From Comamonadaceae bacterium (lineage in GTDB: Bacteria; Pseudomonadota; Gammaproteobacteria; Burkholderiales; Burkholderiaceae_C), in NCBI GenBank assembly GCA_013298415.1, contig JAAFHN010000246.1:1-5001 (forward strand): DNA of 5,001 nucleotides, in the 5' to 3' direction. Position 1 is the stretch's first letter. Every line of letters begins with the position of its first letter. Positions 1 to 5,001 of this stretch are shown here, piece after piece. The notes beneath the pieces were generated by a model that worked only from the letters and a program-made list of their open reading frames with translations, had not been told where the DNA came from and made no database searches. The position numbers and the translations under genes were made by a program.

Positions 1-462
1 CCGATCTCACCGAGCTACATGAACCCTGAACAATGGGGCTTTGATGTGAACGGCCTGGACGCGCCACCCGAGCCAGCCAACCAGCGCAGCGACCTCTACG
101 CCCTGGGGGTGACGCTGTACGAAGCGCTCGCCCTGCGCTTACCTTACGGCGAAGTGCTGCCCTACCAAACAGGCCGCTTTCACAAAGACCCCCCCGCGCC
201 CAGCCGCCACAACCCGCAAGTACCCATTTGGCTGGACCACGTGGTCTGCAAAGCGATTTCCCGCCAGGCTTCAGAGCGCTTTGAAACCGCCGAGGAAATG
301 CTGCTCGCACTAGAGCGGGGCGCGGCCCGCCCCTTGCACCACGATGGCGCACGGAGCCTTGCCCAGCGCGATCCGATGGCGCTATACCGCATCGCTCTGA
401 GCATGAGCGTGCTGCTGAACCTGCTCTTGGTGTTTTGGCTCATGTTTTTGCCCACGCGCTAG
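1..462 (+). CDS. Membrane-anchored Ser/Thr protein kinase, C-terminal part (probable phosphatase/kinase fusion; 5' end outside window)
   Basis: The frame is open from the first base, giving 153 codons, so this is a 3' fragment. The visible part is the C-lobe of a eukaryotic-like (Hanks-type) kinase. It starts at the end of the activation segment (PSYMNPEQW, where NPE replaces the usual APE), followed by subdomain IX (SDLYALGVTLYEAL). The conserved Arg of subdomain XI lies in ERFETAEEM. After a short linker, about 20 hydrophobic residues (near residues 131-151 of the fragment) form one C-terminal transmembrane helix, ending in PTR, so the kinase should face the cytoplasm. Betaproteobacterial proteins of this type often carry an N-terminal PP2C-like phosphatase domain and are encoded beside nitrate-assimilation genes. 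The phosphatase part is an inference because it is outside the window. The nitrate porter downstream fits this context. The catalytic loop and Lys/Asp residues cannot be checked here. Any kinase substrate is unknown. Confidence 0.85.
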   Translation, partial: PISPSYMNPEQWGFDVNGLDAPPEPANQRSDLYALGVTLYEALALRLPYGEVLPYQTGRFHKDPPAPSRHNPQVPIWLDHVVCKAISRQASERFETAEEMLLALERGAARPLHHDGARSLAQRDPMALYRIALSMSVLLNLLLVFWLMFLPTR

Positions 463-480
463 TCTTTTCTTTGCCGTTTA

Positions 481-611
481 GCCTGATTAGGACCCTGCCT
501 CGGATGCGCCACCCCGTCCGTTCGGGCTGAGCCTGCCGAAGCCTCTGGCGATGCCCAACGACCAAGCTCAGGGCGAACGGGTTTCTGTCTGAGGCATGAT
601 CCTAATCAGGC
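481..611. repeat. 131-bp element with 21-bp terminal inverted repeats and two inverted internal motif copies (REPIN/MITE-like)
   Basis: The arms 481-501 and 591-611 are inverted repeats matching at 19 of 21 positions (outer end GCCTGATTAGGA). Inside, 518-532 (CCGTTCGGGCTGAGC) and 566-580 (GCTCAGGGCGAACGG) form a second inverted pair matching at 13 of 15. The inner motif resembles a short sequence (CCGTTCG..CTGAGC.TG.CGAAG) that I recall as dispersed through intergenic regions of many proteobacteria; that is memory, not a search. The nested symmetry suggests a non-autonomous mobile repeat or a REP doublet. No transposase and no clear target-site duplication are present. The transcript could fold into a long hairpin between the kinase and transporter genes and reduce read-through, but it lacks a following U-run. 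The remaining stretch, 612-713, shows no promoter I would defend. Confidence 0.7.
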
Positions 612-706
612 CTTTTAGTCGCTCTGTCCATGAATTCATTACATTCTTTGCTATCTTTTTTGAAATTCCTAAAGAAGCCCTAACGCTGGCATGGATGTTG
701 CACCCC

Positions 707-712
707 AAGGGG
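707..712 (+). promoter_or_regulatory. Purine-rich ribosome-binding-like site unusually close to the transporter start
   Basis: AAGGGG lies one base before ATG 714, closer than the usual 5-9 bases. No other in-frame start exists upstream because the frame is closed by TAA at 681, and the first transmembrane helix begins only about 27 residues in. ATG 714 is therefore kept as the start even though the spacing is poor. Confidence 0.35.
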
Positions 713-713
713 C

Positions 714-1958
714 ATGACCGCATACGCATCTTCCTCAGCCAGCGCCCCGAGCTCCCAGCGCGCAGCCTTTTTGAAAGCAGGCCACTGGCCCACGCTCTTC
801 GCTTCATTCCTCTACTTTGATTTCTGCTTTGCCATTTGGGTGCTCAATGGCGCGATGGCACCTTTCATCAGCGAATCCTTCGGGCTAAACGCTGCGCAAA
901 AGGGCTTCATGATTTCTGTGCCGATCCTTGCAGGGGCGCTGATGCGTTTTCCTCTGGGGGTGCTCGCGCAATACATCGGCCGAAAAAACGCCGCTATGGT
1001 GGAAATGAGCCTGATCGTGGCAGCACTGGCCTTCGGTTTTTTCTACGTGAAGAGCTACAACGACGTGATTGCCATGGGCGTGCTGCTCGGCATTGCGGGC
1101 GCGAGCTTCGGCGTGGCCTTGAGTCTGGGCAGCGGCTGGTACCCGCCCAAGTACAAAGGCTTGGCCATGGGCATTGCAGGTGCGGGGAATTCGGGCACGG
1201 TGCTGGCCGTGCTTTTTGCGCCGCCGCTGGCCACGAAATTTGGCTGGACGGCTGTCTATGGCTTGGCCGCCTGTACGATGGTTTTGCCAATGATCGTGAT
1301 GTGGGTGTTTGCCAAAGAGCCGCCGGATCGCGAGCACCAGAGCTTTCGCCAACACATCTCATGCCTCTTTGAGAAAGACGGCTGGATTTTCAGCCTGATC
1401 TACATCGTGACTTTCGGTGGCTTCATTGGCTTGGCGAGCTTTTTGCCAACTTATTTTTACGACCAGTTCAAGGTCACAAAAATCGAAGCTGGCCAGCTCA
1501 CGATGCTTGCCACCATCATGGGTTCGGCGGTGCGAGTGGTGGGCGGCTACATCAGCGATCGAATTGGGGGCGTGAACACTCTCTCAGGCGTGTTGCTGGT
1601 GGTAGCTGCCACCCTGGTGGCCTGCGGCCTGGCTGGCCAATCGCTCGCCGTCACCACGCTGCTCTTCATGCTCTGCTTCGCAGCACTTGGCGCGGGAAAT
1701 GGGGCCCTGTTTCAGCTCGTGCCTTTGCGCTGGCCACTCACCACCGCAGTGGCAGGCTCCATGATCGGCGAAGTAGGCGCGCTCGGCGGTGGCTTTTTGC
1801 CTAATGCCATGGGGCAAAGCAAACAGCTCGCAGGCACGTACTTGTGGGGATTCGTAGCCTTCGCTGCGCTCGCAGTCATCGTGCTCATCATGCTGCGCCG
1901 TGTGCAAATCCGCTGGACGAGAACTTGGGCTGAGAAGGGTGGTCGGGCGAGGGGGTAG
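714..1958 (+). CDS. Nitrate/nitrite transporter, NarK/NasA family (MFS, nitrate-nitrite porter)
   Basis: This 414-residue inner-membrane protein imports nitrate and/or exchanges it for nitrite. About 26 polar, Ser/Ala-rich residues precede a polytopic protein with roughly twelve hydrophobic segments. Family hallmarks are visible. TM2 has Arg78 (GALMRFPLG) and the second half has Arg274 (SAVRVVGGYISDRIGG), matching the two substrate-binding arginines of NarK. The first nitrate signature spans about 126-161 (GASFGVALSLGSGWYPP, then GIAGAGNSG), and the second is GAGNGALFQLVP at 326-337. The MFS loop motif GVLAQYIGRK follows TM2. The length fits single-domain members, so this is not a fused NarK1-NarK2. 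The kinase gene upstream on the same strand points to a nitrate-assimilation locus. Assimilatory (NasA-like) and respiratory (NarK-like) roles cannot be separated by sequence alone, so no symbol is given. No FNR- or NarL-type site was recognised upstream. Confidence 0.93.
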   Translation: MTAYASSSASAPSSQRAAFLKAGHWPTLFASFLYFDFCFAIWVLNGAMAPFISESFGLNAAQKGFMISVPILAGALMRFPLGVLAQYIGRKNAAMVEMSLIVAALAFGFFYVKSYNDVIAMGVLLGIAGASFGVALSLGSGWYPPKYKGLAMGIAGAGNSGTVLAVLFAPPLATKFGWTAVYGLAACTMVLPMIVMWVFAKEPPDREHQSFRQHISCLFEKDGWIFSLIYIVTFGGFIGLASFLPTYFYDQFKVTKIEAGQLTMLATIMGSAVRVVGGYISDRIGGVNTLSGVLLVVAATLVACGLAGQSLAVTTLLFMLCFAALGAGNGALFQLVPLRWPLTTAVAGSMIGEVGALGGGFLPNAMGQSKQLAGTYLWGFVAFAALAVIVLIMLRRVQIRWTRTWAEKGGRARG

Positions 1959-1964
1959 GGATCG

Positions 1965-2163
1965 GGATCCTTTTGAACGCAGAGTTCGCAGAAGGAACAG
2001 CCAAAGGGCAAGCCAAAGAAGGGAATCAGAAGAGCTTTTTGAAGCCATTTGCCTCCTCTGTCCATGTGTTTTCAACACTTGTTGCTACGCATTTGATATC
2101 GCATTGATCTCAACGGGTTGACTCTGCGTCTTTCGGATCCCTTTTGCGAACTCTGCGTTCAAA
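1965..2163. repeat. Intergenic element bracketed by 24-bp inverted repeats, between transporter and tsaD
   Basis: The arms 1972-1995 and 2140-2163 are inverted repeats matching at 23 of 24 positions, including 19 perfect bases (TTTGAACGCAGAGTTCGCA on the left). They enclose about 144 bp. GGATCC also occurs at the outer edge of the left arm (1965-1970) and at the inner edge of the right arm (2135-2140, overlapping it by one base), each followed by a T-run. ACTCTGCGT occurs at 2121-2129 and again at 2150-2158. This composition resembles the CGCAGAG-type intergenic repeats I recall from many proteobacteria. No ORF inside looks real. The right arm ends 30 bp before the tsaD start, so the element supplies much of the tsaD leader. 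It could be a MITE-like remnant or a paired stem in RNA; the loop is too long for a normal terminator. Confidence 0.6.
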
Positions 2164-2193
2164 CGGCTGCCTGCTTCGGTATCCTTGCAGCCC

Positions 2194-3237
2194 ATGTTGA
2201 TCCTGGGCATTGAATCGAGCTGTGATGAAACCGGCGTGGCGCTGGTGCGCACGCGTGAAGCAGCAGTCCCTGAGCTGCTTTCGCACACTCTGCACAGCCA
2301 AATTGCCATGCACCAAGCCTATGGCGGCGTGGTGCCAGAGCTTGCGAGCCGGGACCATATTCAGCGCGTGATTCCGCTCACGCGAGCGGCAGTTGAGCAA
2401 GCAGGCGTGTCTCTGGCTGAAGTGGACTGCATTGCTTACACACAAGGCCCGGGTCTAGCGGGCGCGCTGCTGGTGGGCGCGGGCGTGGCTTGCGCGCTTG
2501 CCGCAGCGCTTGGCAAGCCCACACTCGGCGTACATCACTTGGAAGGCCATTTGCTCAGCCCCTTTTTGAGCATCGATCCACCCGAGTTCCCGTTCGTAGC
2601 CCTGCTCGTTTCAGGCGGTCATACGCAGCTCATGGCCGTGCGCGAAGTGGGCAGCTACGAGCTGCTCGGTGAAACGATTGACGATGCAGCCGGAGAAGCG
2701 TTTGACAAATCCGCCAAGCTGCTCGGCCTGCCCTACCCAGGTGGGGCCAGACTCTCGCAACTGGCAGCGCATGGCAATCCAAAGGCCTACGCCCTGCCCC
2801 GCCCCTTGCTGCACAGCAAAGACCTCGAATTTTCCTTCGCAGGCCTCAAAACCGCTGTGCTCACGCAAGTCAACAAACTCGGTGGTATGGCAGCGCTGCA
2901 TGCCGCTCAGCGCAAAGACCTGGCCGCGAGCACCCAAGCCGCTATCGTGGATGTGCTGCTGGCCAAAAGCTTGGCTGCGATAAAGCAAACTGGCATGAAA
3001 CGCCTGGTGGTGGCCGGCGGTGTAGGAGCCAATGCATCGCTGCGCGAGCGCTTGAGCGCAGGGGCTGCAAAGCTCGGCGCAAGGGTGCACTACCCCGAGC
3101 TTGCCCTGTGTACGGACAACGGGGCAATGATCGCGCTGGCAGCGGCCATGCGCTTGCAAAGCGGCAAGGCGCAAGCCAGTTGCGACTACGCTTTCAGCGT
3201 GAAGCCTCGCTGGCCGCTTGGGTTTGAGAGTTCCTAA
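2194..3237 (+). CDS. tsaD: tRNA N6-adenosine threonylcarbamoyltransferase TsaD
   Basis: TsaD transfers the threonylcarbamoyl group from threonylcarbamoyl-AMP to A37 of tRNAs that read ANN codons, completing t6A in the cytoplasm. In bacteria it acts with TsaB and TsaE, after TsaC makes the intermediate. The 347-residue product is full length (usual range about 335-350). Visible landmarks are the N-terminal LGIESSCDETG, the metal-binding pair His115 and His119 in HLEGH, SGGHTQL at 140-146, the EAFDKSAKLLGLPYPGG segment, LEFSFAGLKT, the glycine-rich VVAGGVGAN at 272-280, and CTDNGAMIA with Asp308, another metal ligand. ATG 2194 was chosen because MLILGIES aligns with the family N-terminus; a TTG at 2185 would only add three residues. 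No clear Shine-Dalgarno sequence precedes either. The Fic gene begins 66 bp downstream with its own palindromic region, so the two are probably regulated separately. Confidence 0.97.
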   Translation: MLILGIESSCDETGVALVRTREAAVPELLSHTLHSQIAMHQAYGGVVPELASRDHIQRVIPLTRAAVEQAGVSLAEVDCIAYTQGPGLAGALLVGAGVACALAAALGKPTLGVHHLEGHLLSPFLSIDPPEFPFVALLVSGGHTQLMAVREVGSYELLGETIDDAAGEAFDKSAKLLGLPYPGGARLSQLAAHGNPKAYALPRPLLHSKDLEFSFAGLKTAVLTQVNKLGGMAALHAAQRKDLAASTQAAIVDVLLAKSLAAIKQTGMKRLVVAGGVGANASLRERLSAGAAKLGARVHYPELALCTDNGAMIALAAAMRLQSGKAQASCDYAFSVKPRWPLGFESS

Positions 3238-3250
3238 GGTTTGCGCGCTC

Positions 3251-3313
3251 TGAGCCGCATTTTTTGAAAATACGGCTCAGATTTTGAGCCGTATTTCGTC
3301 ACAATGCGGCTCA
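3251..3313. promoter_or_regulatory. Array of four alternating 11-bp half-sites (two 29-bp palindromes), probable operator of the Fic gene
   Basis: The half-site TGAGCCG(C/T)ATT occurs at 3251-3261 (+), 3269-3279 (-), 3285-3295 (+) and 3303-3313 (-). The only difference among copies is C or T at position eight. Spacers are 7, 5 and 7 bp, so the array is itself symmetric: two 29-bp palindromes with centres 34 bp apart, and a perfect 11-bp inverted repeat across the middle. The last half-site contains the ATG at 3304 and its final base is the A of a second ATG at 3313. This is the layout of a cooperative dimer operator that could block transcription and translation starts together. The winged helix in the adjacent gene is the natural candidate binder; that is inference. 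In RNA the middle pair would form an 11-bp hairpin, so a terminator role for tsaD is possible but no U-run follows. Confidence 0.75.
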
Positions 3314-4556
3314 TGACCTCCAGCAAAGCGCTTACTTCTGAGGAACGCCTTGCCCGCATTGCCATCTGGAAGCGGGCCGAATGGCCAGCGCTCACGTGGC
3401 GCGCAGATGCTTTAGCTCCCGCGTTTGCAGAAGCTCACTCAGCAAAAACACAAACGATTTCAGCCATGCAAGCCCTCGGCTTTGCACTCGGCCCCGGCAT
3501 GGCGCAAGACCTGTGGACTCAAGAGGCGCTTTCCACCTCTGCAATCGAGGGGCAAAACCTCGATCAAGCAGCAGTGCGCTCATCTGTGGGCAAGCGCTTG
3601 GGGTTTGCTGCCACCGCACGCAACGACCAAGAAGCGGATGGCCTGGTGCGCGTGATGGCCGATGCCACCCGCCATGCCCAGCAACCCATGAGCGCCGAGT
3701 GCATGTGTGAATGGCAAAGTTGGCTATTTCCTGGCAACGCACTGCGGCCTGCCAAGCTGCAAATCGAGCTGGGTAAATTCCGCACACACGCCGAGCCGAT
3801 GCAAATCGTGGGCGGGCCAGTGGTAGAGAAATCGTGTGCTACACCGCACCAGCTTCGACTCAAGTGCCGCAAGAAGTCACCCAGTTTCTGGCTTGGCTCA
3901 ATGCCACAGCGCCTGCTGCAACTGCCGCCGCAAACTCCGCCCTGCGGCTTGACCCCATCGTTCGCGCGGCCATCACCCACCTGTGGTTTGAAACCATCCA
4001 CCCCTTTGAAGACGGCAACGGCCGCGTGGGCCGCGCCTTAGCCGACTACGTGCTCGCGCAAGAAACCGGCGTGCTTGAGCCCATCTTCTCGCTTTCTACC
4101 CAAATCCAGCAAGAGCGCAAGGCTTACTACGCGCAGCTTGAAGCAGCGCAACACGCGTCCCCTTTGCCCGACAGGGCAGAAAGGCCCGGTCTGGATGTGA
4201 CCGATTGGGTGCAATGGTTCGTGGCTGTGTTTCAGCGCGGCTGCAAACGCACGATCGGCTCAATCGCCCACGCCCAAGCCACCGCAGCCTTCTGGCAGCG
4301 CGCCGCCCCGCGTGGCATCAACCCCAGGCAGCACAAAGTGATAGCGCGCCTGCTGCAAGCCAGCAATGCCCACGCCCCCACCAAGCACACAGCGCCCAGC
4401 ACGCTGGCTGCCGAGCACTACATGCAACTCACCGGTGCCTCCAAAGCCACCGCCACCCGCGACCTAACCCAGCTGCTGGCCGCTGGGCTGCTAAGGGTGC
4501 AGGGCCAGGGCAAGGCCACCAAATATGCAATTGGCGTGGACAGGGTTGATCGCTGA
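3304..4556 (+). pseudogene. Fic family protein with DUF4172 N-terminus and winged-helix C-terminus, split by a frameshift near 3820-3823
   Basis: Fic enzymes usually transfer AMP from ATP to Ser, Thr or Tyr of target proteins. Frame 1 from ATG 3304 encodes the DUF4172-like N-terminus (IWKRAEWPALTWRAD) and the inhibitory-helix motif STSAIEG (Thr78, Glu82, Gly83). It continues to the flap, GKFRTHAEPMQIVGGPV, then turns to nonsense and stops at 4041. The family pattern resumes in frame 3 at 3822 as GREIVCYTAP, followed by the complete catalytic motif HPFEDGNGRVGR and a C-terminal winged helix (GINPRQHKVIARLL, then ASKATATRDLTQLLAAGLL). Adding one G to the GG at 3821-3822 would restore a 417-residue protein, with the Fic motif at 233-244. 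A one-base deletion or a sequencing error fits best. No slippery heptamer supports programmed shifting. No Shine-Dalgarno sequence precedes ATG 3304 or ATG 3313. The built-in inhibitory helix explains the absence of a separate antitoxin. Family assignment is confident; the true state of the gene is not. Confidence 0.88.
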
Positions 4557-4645
4557 CCAGACTCAAGGCCATTGAAGTCGAGCTTTGCATTGCTATGCGA
4601 GTGGGCAGCAGCTGACAAGTGGAGCCGTGGGACAAGTCCAGATCA

Positions 4646-4674
4646 CGCGAATCGTGCGAGTTGCACGAATCGCG
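4646..4674. repeat. Near-perfect inverted repeat in the gap after the Fic gene
   Basis: GCGAATCGTGC (4647-4657) and GCACGAATCGC (4663-4673) are inverted copies matching at 10 of 11 positions around a 5-base spacer, with one further outer C-G pair. The same stretch can be read as a degenerate 9-base tandem repeat (CGCGAATCG, TGCGAGTTG, CACGAATCG). Function is unknown: an RNA hairpin, a binding site or a dispersed repeat are all possible. The rest of 4557-4797 contains no gene I can support, only short weak hairpins around 4694-4748. Confidence 0.45.
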
Positions 4675-4797
4675 GTGAACCGGCACATAGATTGGGTGAA
4701 AACCCCAGGCATTTTTGGCCTTTTTGCCGACTTCCCCAAAAACGGGGATGCGCGCTTTCTTGACCTCATTTATGCTTCTAACTCTCGCCTCCGAAGA

Positions 4798-4834
4798 GCT
4801 CAAAAGTAACTTTTGAGCGCGCAGGGCGCTCAAA
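4798..4834. promoter_or_regulatory. Two overlapping, mutually exclusive palindromes in the leader of the lipoprotein gene
   Basis: GCTCAAAAGT (4798-4807) and ACTTTTGAGC (4809-4818) form a perfect 10-bp palindrome around one base. The right arm is reused: TTTGAGCGC (4812-4820) pairs perfectly with GCGCTCAAA (4826-4834) across a 5-base spacer. In RNA only one hairpin could form at a time. The second ends four bases before the ribosome-binding site at 4839. As DNA it could be a pair of overlapping repressor sites. Attenuator or operator is inference from position; neither is shown. Confidence 0.5.
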
Positions 4835-4838
4835 CATT

Positions 4839-4845
4839 GAAGGGA
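4839..4845 (+). promoter_or_regulatory. Ribosome-binding site of the lipoprotein gene
   Basis: GAAGGGA lies five bases before ATG 4851. It is the best Shine-Dalgarno-like sequence in the window and fixes the start of the partial lipoprotein gene. Confidence 0.7.
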
Positions 4846-4850
4846 CGAGC

Positions 4851-5001
4851 ATGGCACCGAAGGGTAAAGACACAAGGGCGGTATGGGCTTGCATAGCGGT
4901 TGCTTTTGCGATTGCTGCTGGGAGTATTGCAGGTTGCGGCGGTGGCACCTCTAGCCCCGCTCCTGCTCCCATCACACCTCAACCACCAGGATCTCCTCCT
5001 C
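4851..5001 (+). CDS. Putative lipoprotein, N-terminal part (3' end outside window)
   Basis: The first 50 residues are visible. A basic N-terminus (Lys4, Lys6, Arg9) precedes a hydrophobic core (about residues 10-25) and a lipobox I-A-G-C with the lipidated cysteine at residue 29 (codon 4935-4937). This predicts processing by signal peptidase II and anchoring by lipid. The residue after Cys is Gly rather than Asp, which by the usual rule favours sorting to the outer membrane. After the cysteine comes a Gly tract and then a Pro/Ser/Ala-rich linker (PAPAPITPQPPGSPP), a common tether before an extracytoplasmic domain that lies outside the window. That domain cannot be named. The gene has its own ribosome-binding site and a palindromic leader, and is separated by 294 bp from the Fic gene, so it is probably an independent unit. 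Confidence 0.75.
   Translation, partial: MAPKGKDTRAVWACIAVAFAIAAGSIAGCGGGTSSPAPAPITPQPPGSPP

Noticed and set aside
477..617. TTTA target-site duplication flanking the 131-bp element
   Set aside because: TTTA at 477-480 abuts the left arm, but the copy at 614-617 is two bases away from the right arm, and a 4-base match in T-rich flanks is not informative.
1584..2078. Minus-strand open frames within and beyond the transporter gene
   Set aside because: They are shadows of the strongly supported porter frame and show no domain or start signal.
3269..3295. Intrinsic terminator for tsaD
   Set aside because: The 11-bp stem is strong, but no U-run follows, and the half-sites on both sides make an operator array the better reading.
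3251..3313. CRISPR-like repeat array
   Set aside because: The copies alternate in orientation and the spacers are only 5-7 bp, which does not fit a CRISPR.
3815..3835. Programmed -1 ribosomal frameshift in fic
   Set aside because: The sequence at the frame change (CCA GTG GTA GAG AAA) has no X-XXY-YYZ slippery heptamer and no obvious downstream stem, and the Fic family is not known to use recoding.
2194..4556. tsaD and fic as a functional pair or operon
   Set aside because: The 66-bp gap is filled by the palindromic array that seems to serve fic alone, and no biochemical link between t6A synthesis and this Fic type is known to me.
4707..4725. Intrinsic terminator after fic (AGGC...GCCT followed by T5)
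   Set aside because: The stem has only four base pairs and lies about 150 bp beyond the stop codon, so it is too weak to call.
4585..4809. 74-codon open frame in the gap before the lipoprotein gene
   Set aside because: It needs a TTG start without a ribosome-binding site, its reading frame runs through the repeat at 4646-4674, and it shows no family resemblance.
4429..4875. Long open frame on the minus strand (148 codons) across the 3' end of fic and the following gap
   Set aside because: It overlaps the winged-helix coding region, has no recognisable domain, and its composition is what GC-rich antisense frames give.

Overview
The window looks like a chromosomal segment of a GC-rich betaproteobacterium, most likely Burkholderiales/Comamonadaceae. 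This rests on protein-family resemblance and gene order (a membrane-anchored Ser/Thr kinase beside a NarK/NasA-type nitrate porter), GC-rich codon use, and dispersed short inverted repeats of a type I recall from that group. No database search was possible. All supported genes lie on the + strand.

Layout. (1) 1-462: the 3' end of a Ser/Thr protein kinase gene with a C-terminal membrane anchor, probably a phosphatase-kinase fusion whose 5' part lies outside the window. (2) 463-713: an intergenic region dominated by a 131-bp element with 21-bp terminal inverted repeats (19/21 matching), which itself contains two inverted copies of a short motif. (3) 714-1958: an MFS nitrate/nitrite transporter. 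(4) 1959-2193: an intergenic region with a 24-bp inverted repeat (23/24) bracketing about 144 bp. (5) 2194-3237: an intact tsaD (tRNA t6A synthesis), best started at ATG 2194. (6) 3251-3313: four 11-bp half-sites in alternating orientation with spacers 7-5-7, forming two 29-bp palindromes; the last half-site contains the start codon of the next gene. (7) 3304-4556: a DUF4172-type Fic/winged-helix gene split by an apparent single-base deletion near 3820-3823. (8) 4557-4850: an intergenic region with a near-palindrome and, just before the next gene, two overlapping palindromes that share an arm. (9) 4851 to the end: the 5' end of a lipoprotein gene.

How the genes relate. The kinase and transporter plausibly belong to one nitrate-uptake/assimilation locus, with the kinase as a possible regulator. 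tsaD is a housekeeping gene with no evident link to its neighbours. The most interesting unit is the Fic gene with its upstream palindrome array. The protein carries an N-terminal inhibitory-helix motif, a complete Fic catalytic motif and a C-terminal winged helix, and the array has the geometry expected of an operator for a dimeric, possibly autoregulatory, DNA-binding protein. As the sequence stands, the frameshift separates the inhibitory half from the catalytic and DNA-binding half, so the gene is either a recent pseudogene or carries a one-base sequencing error.
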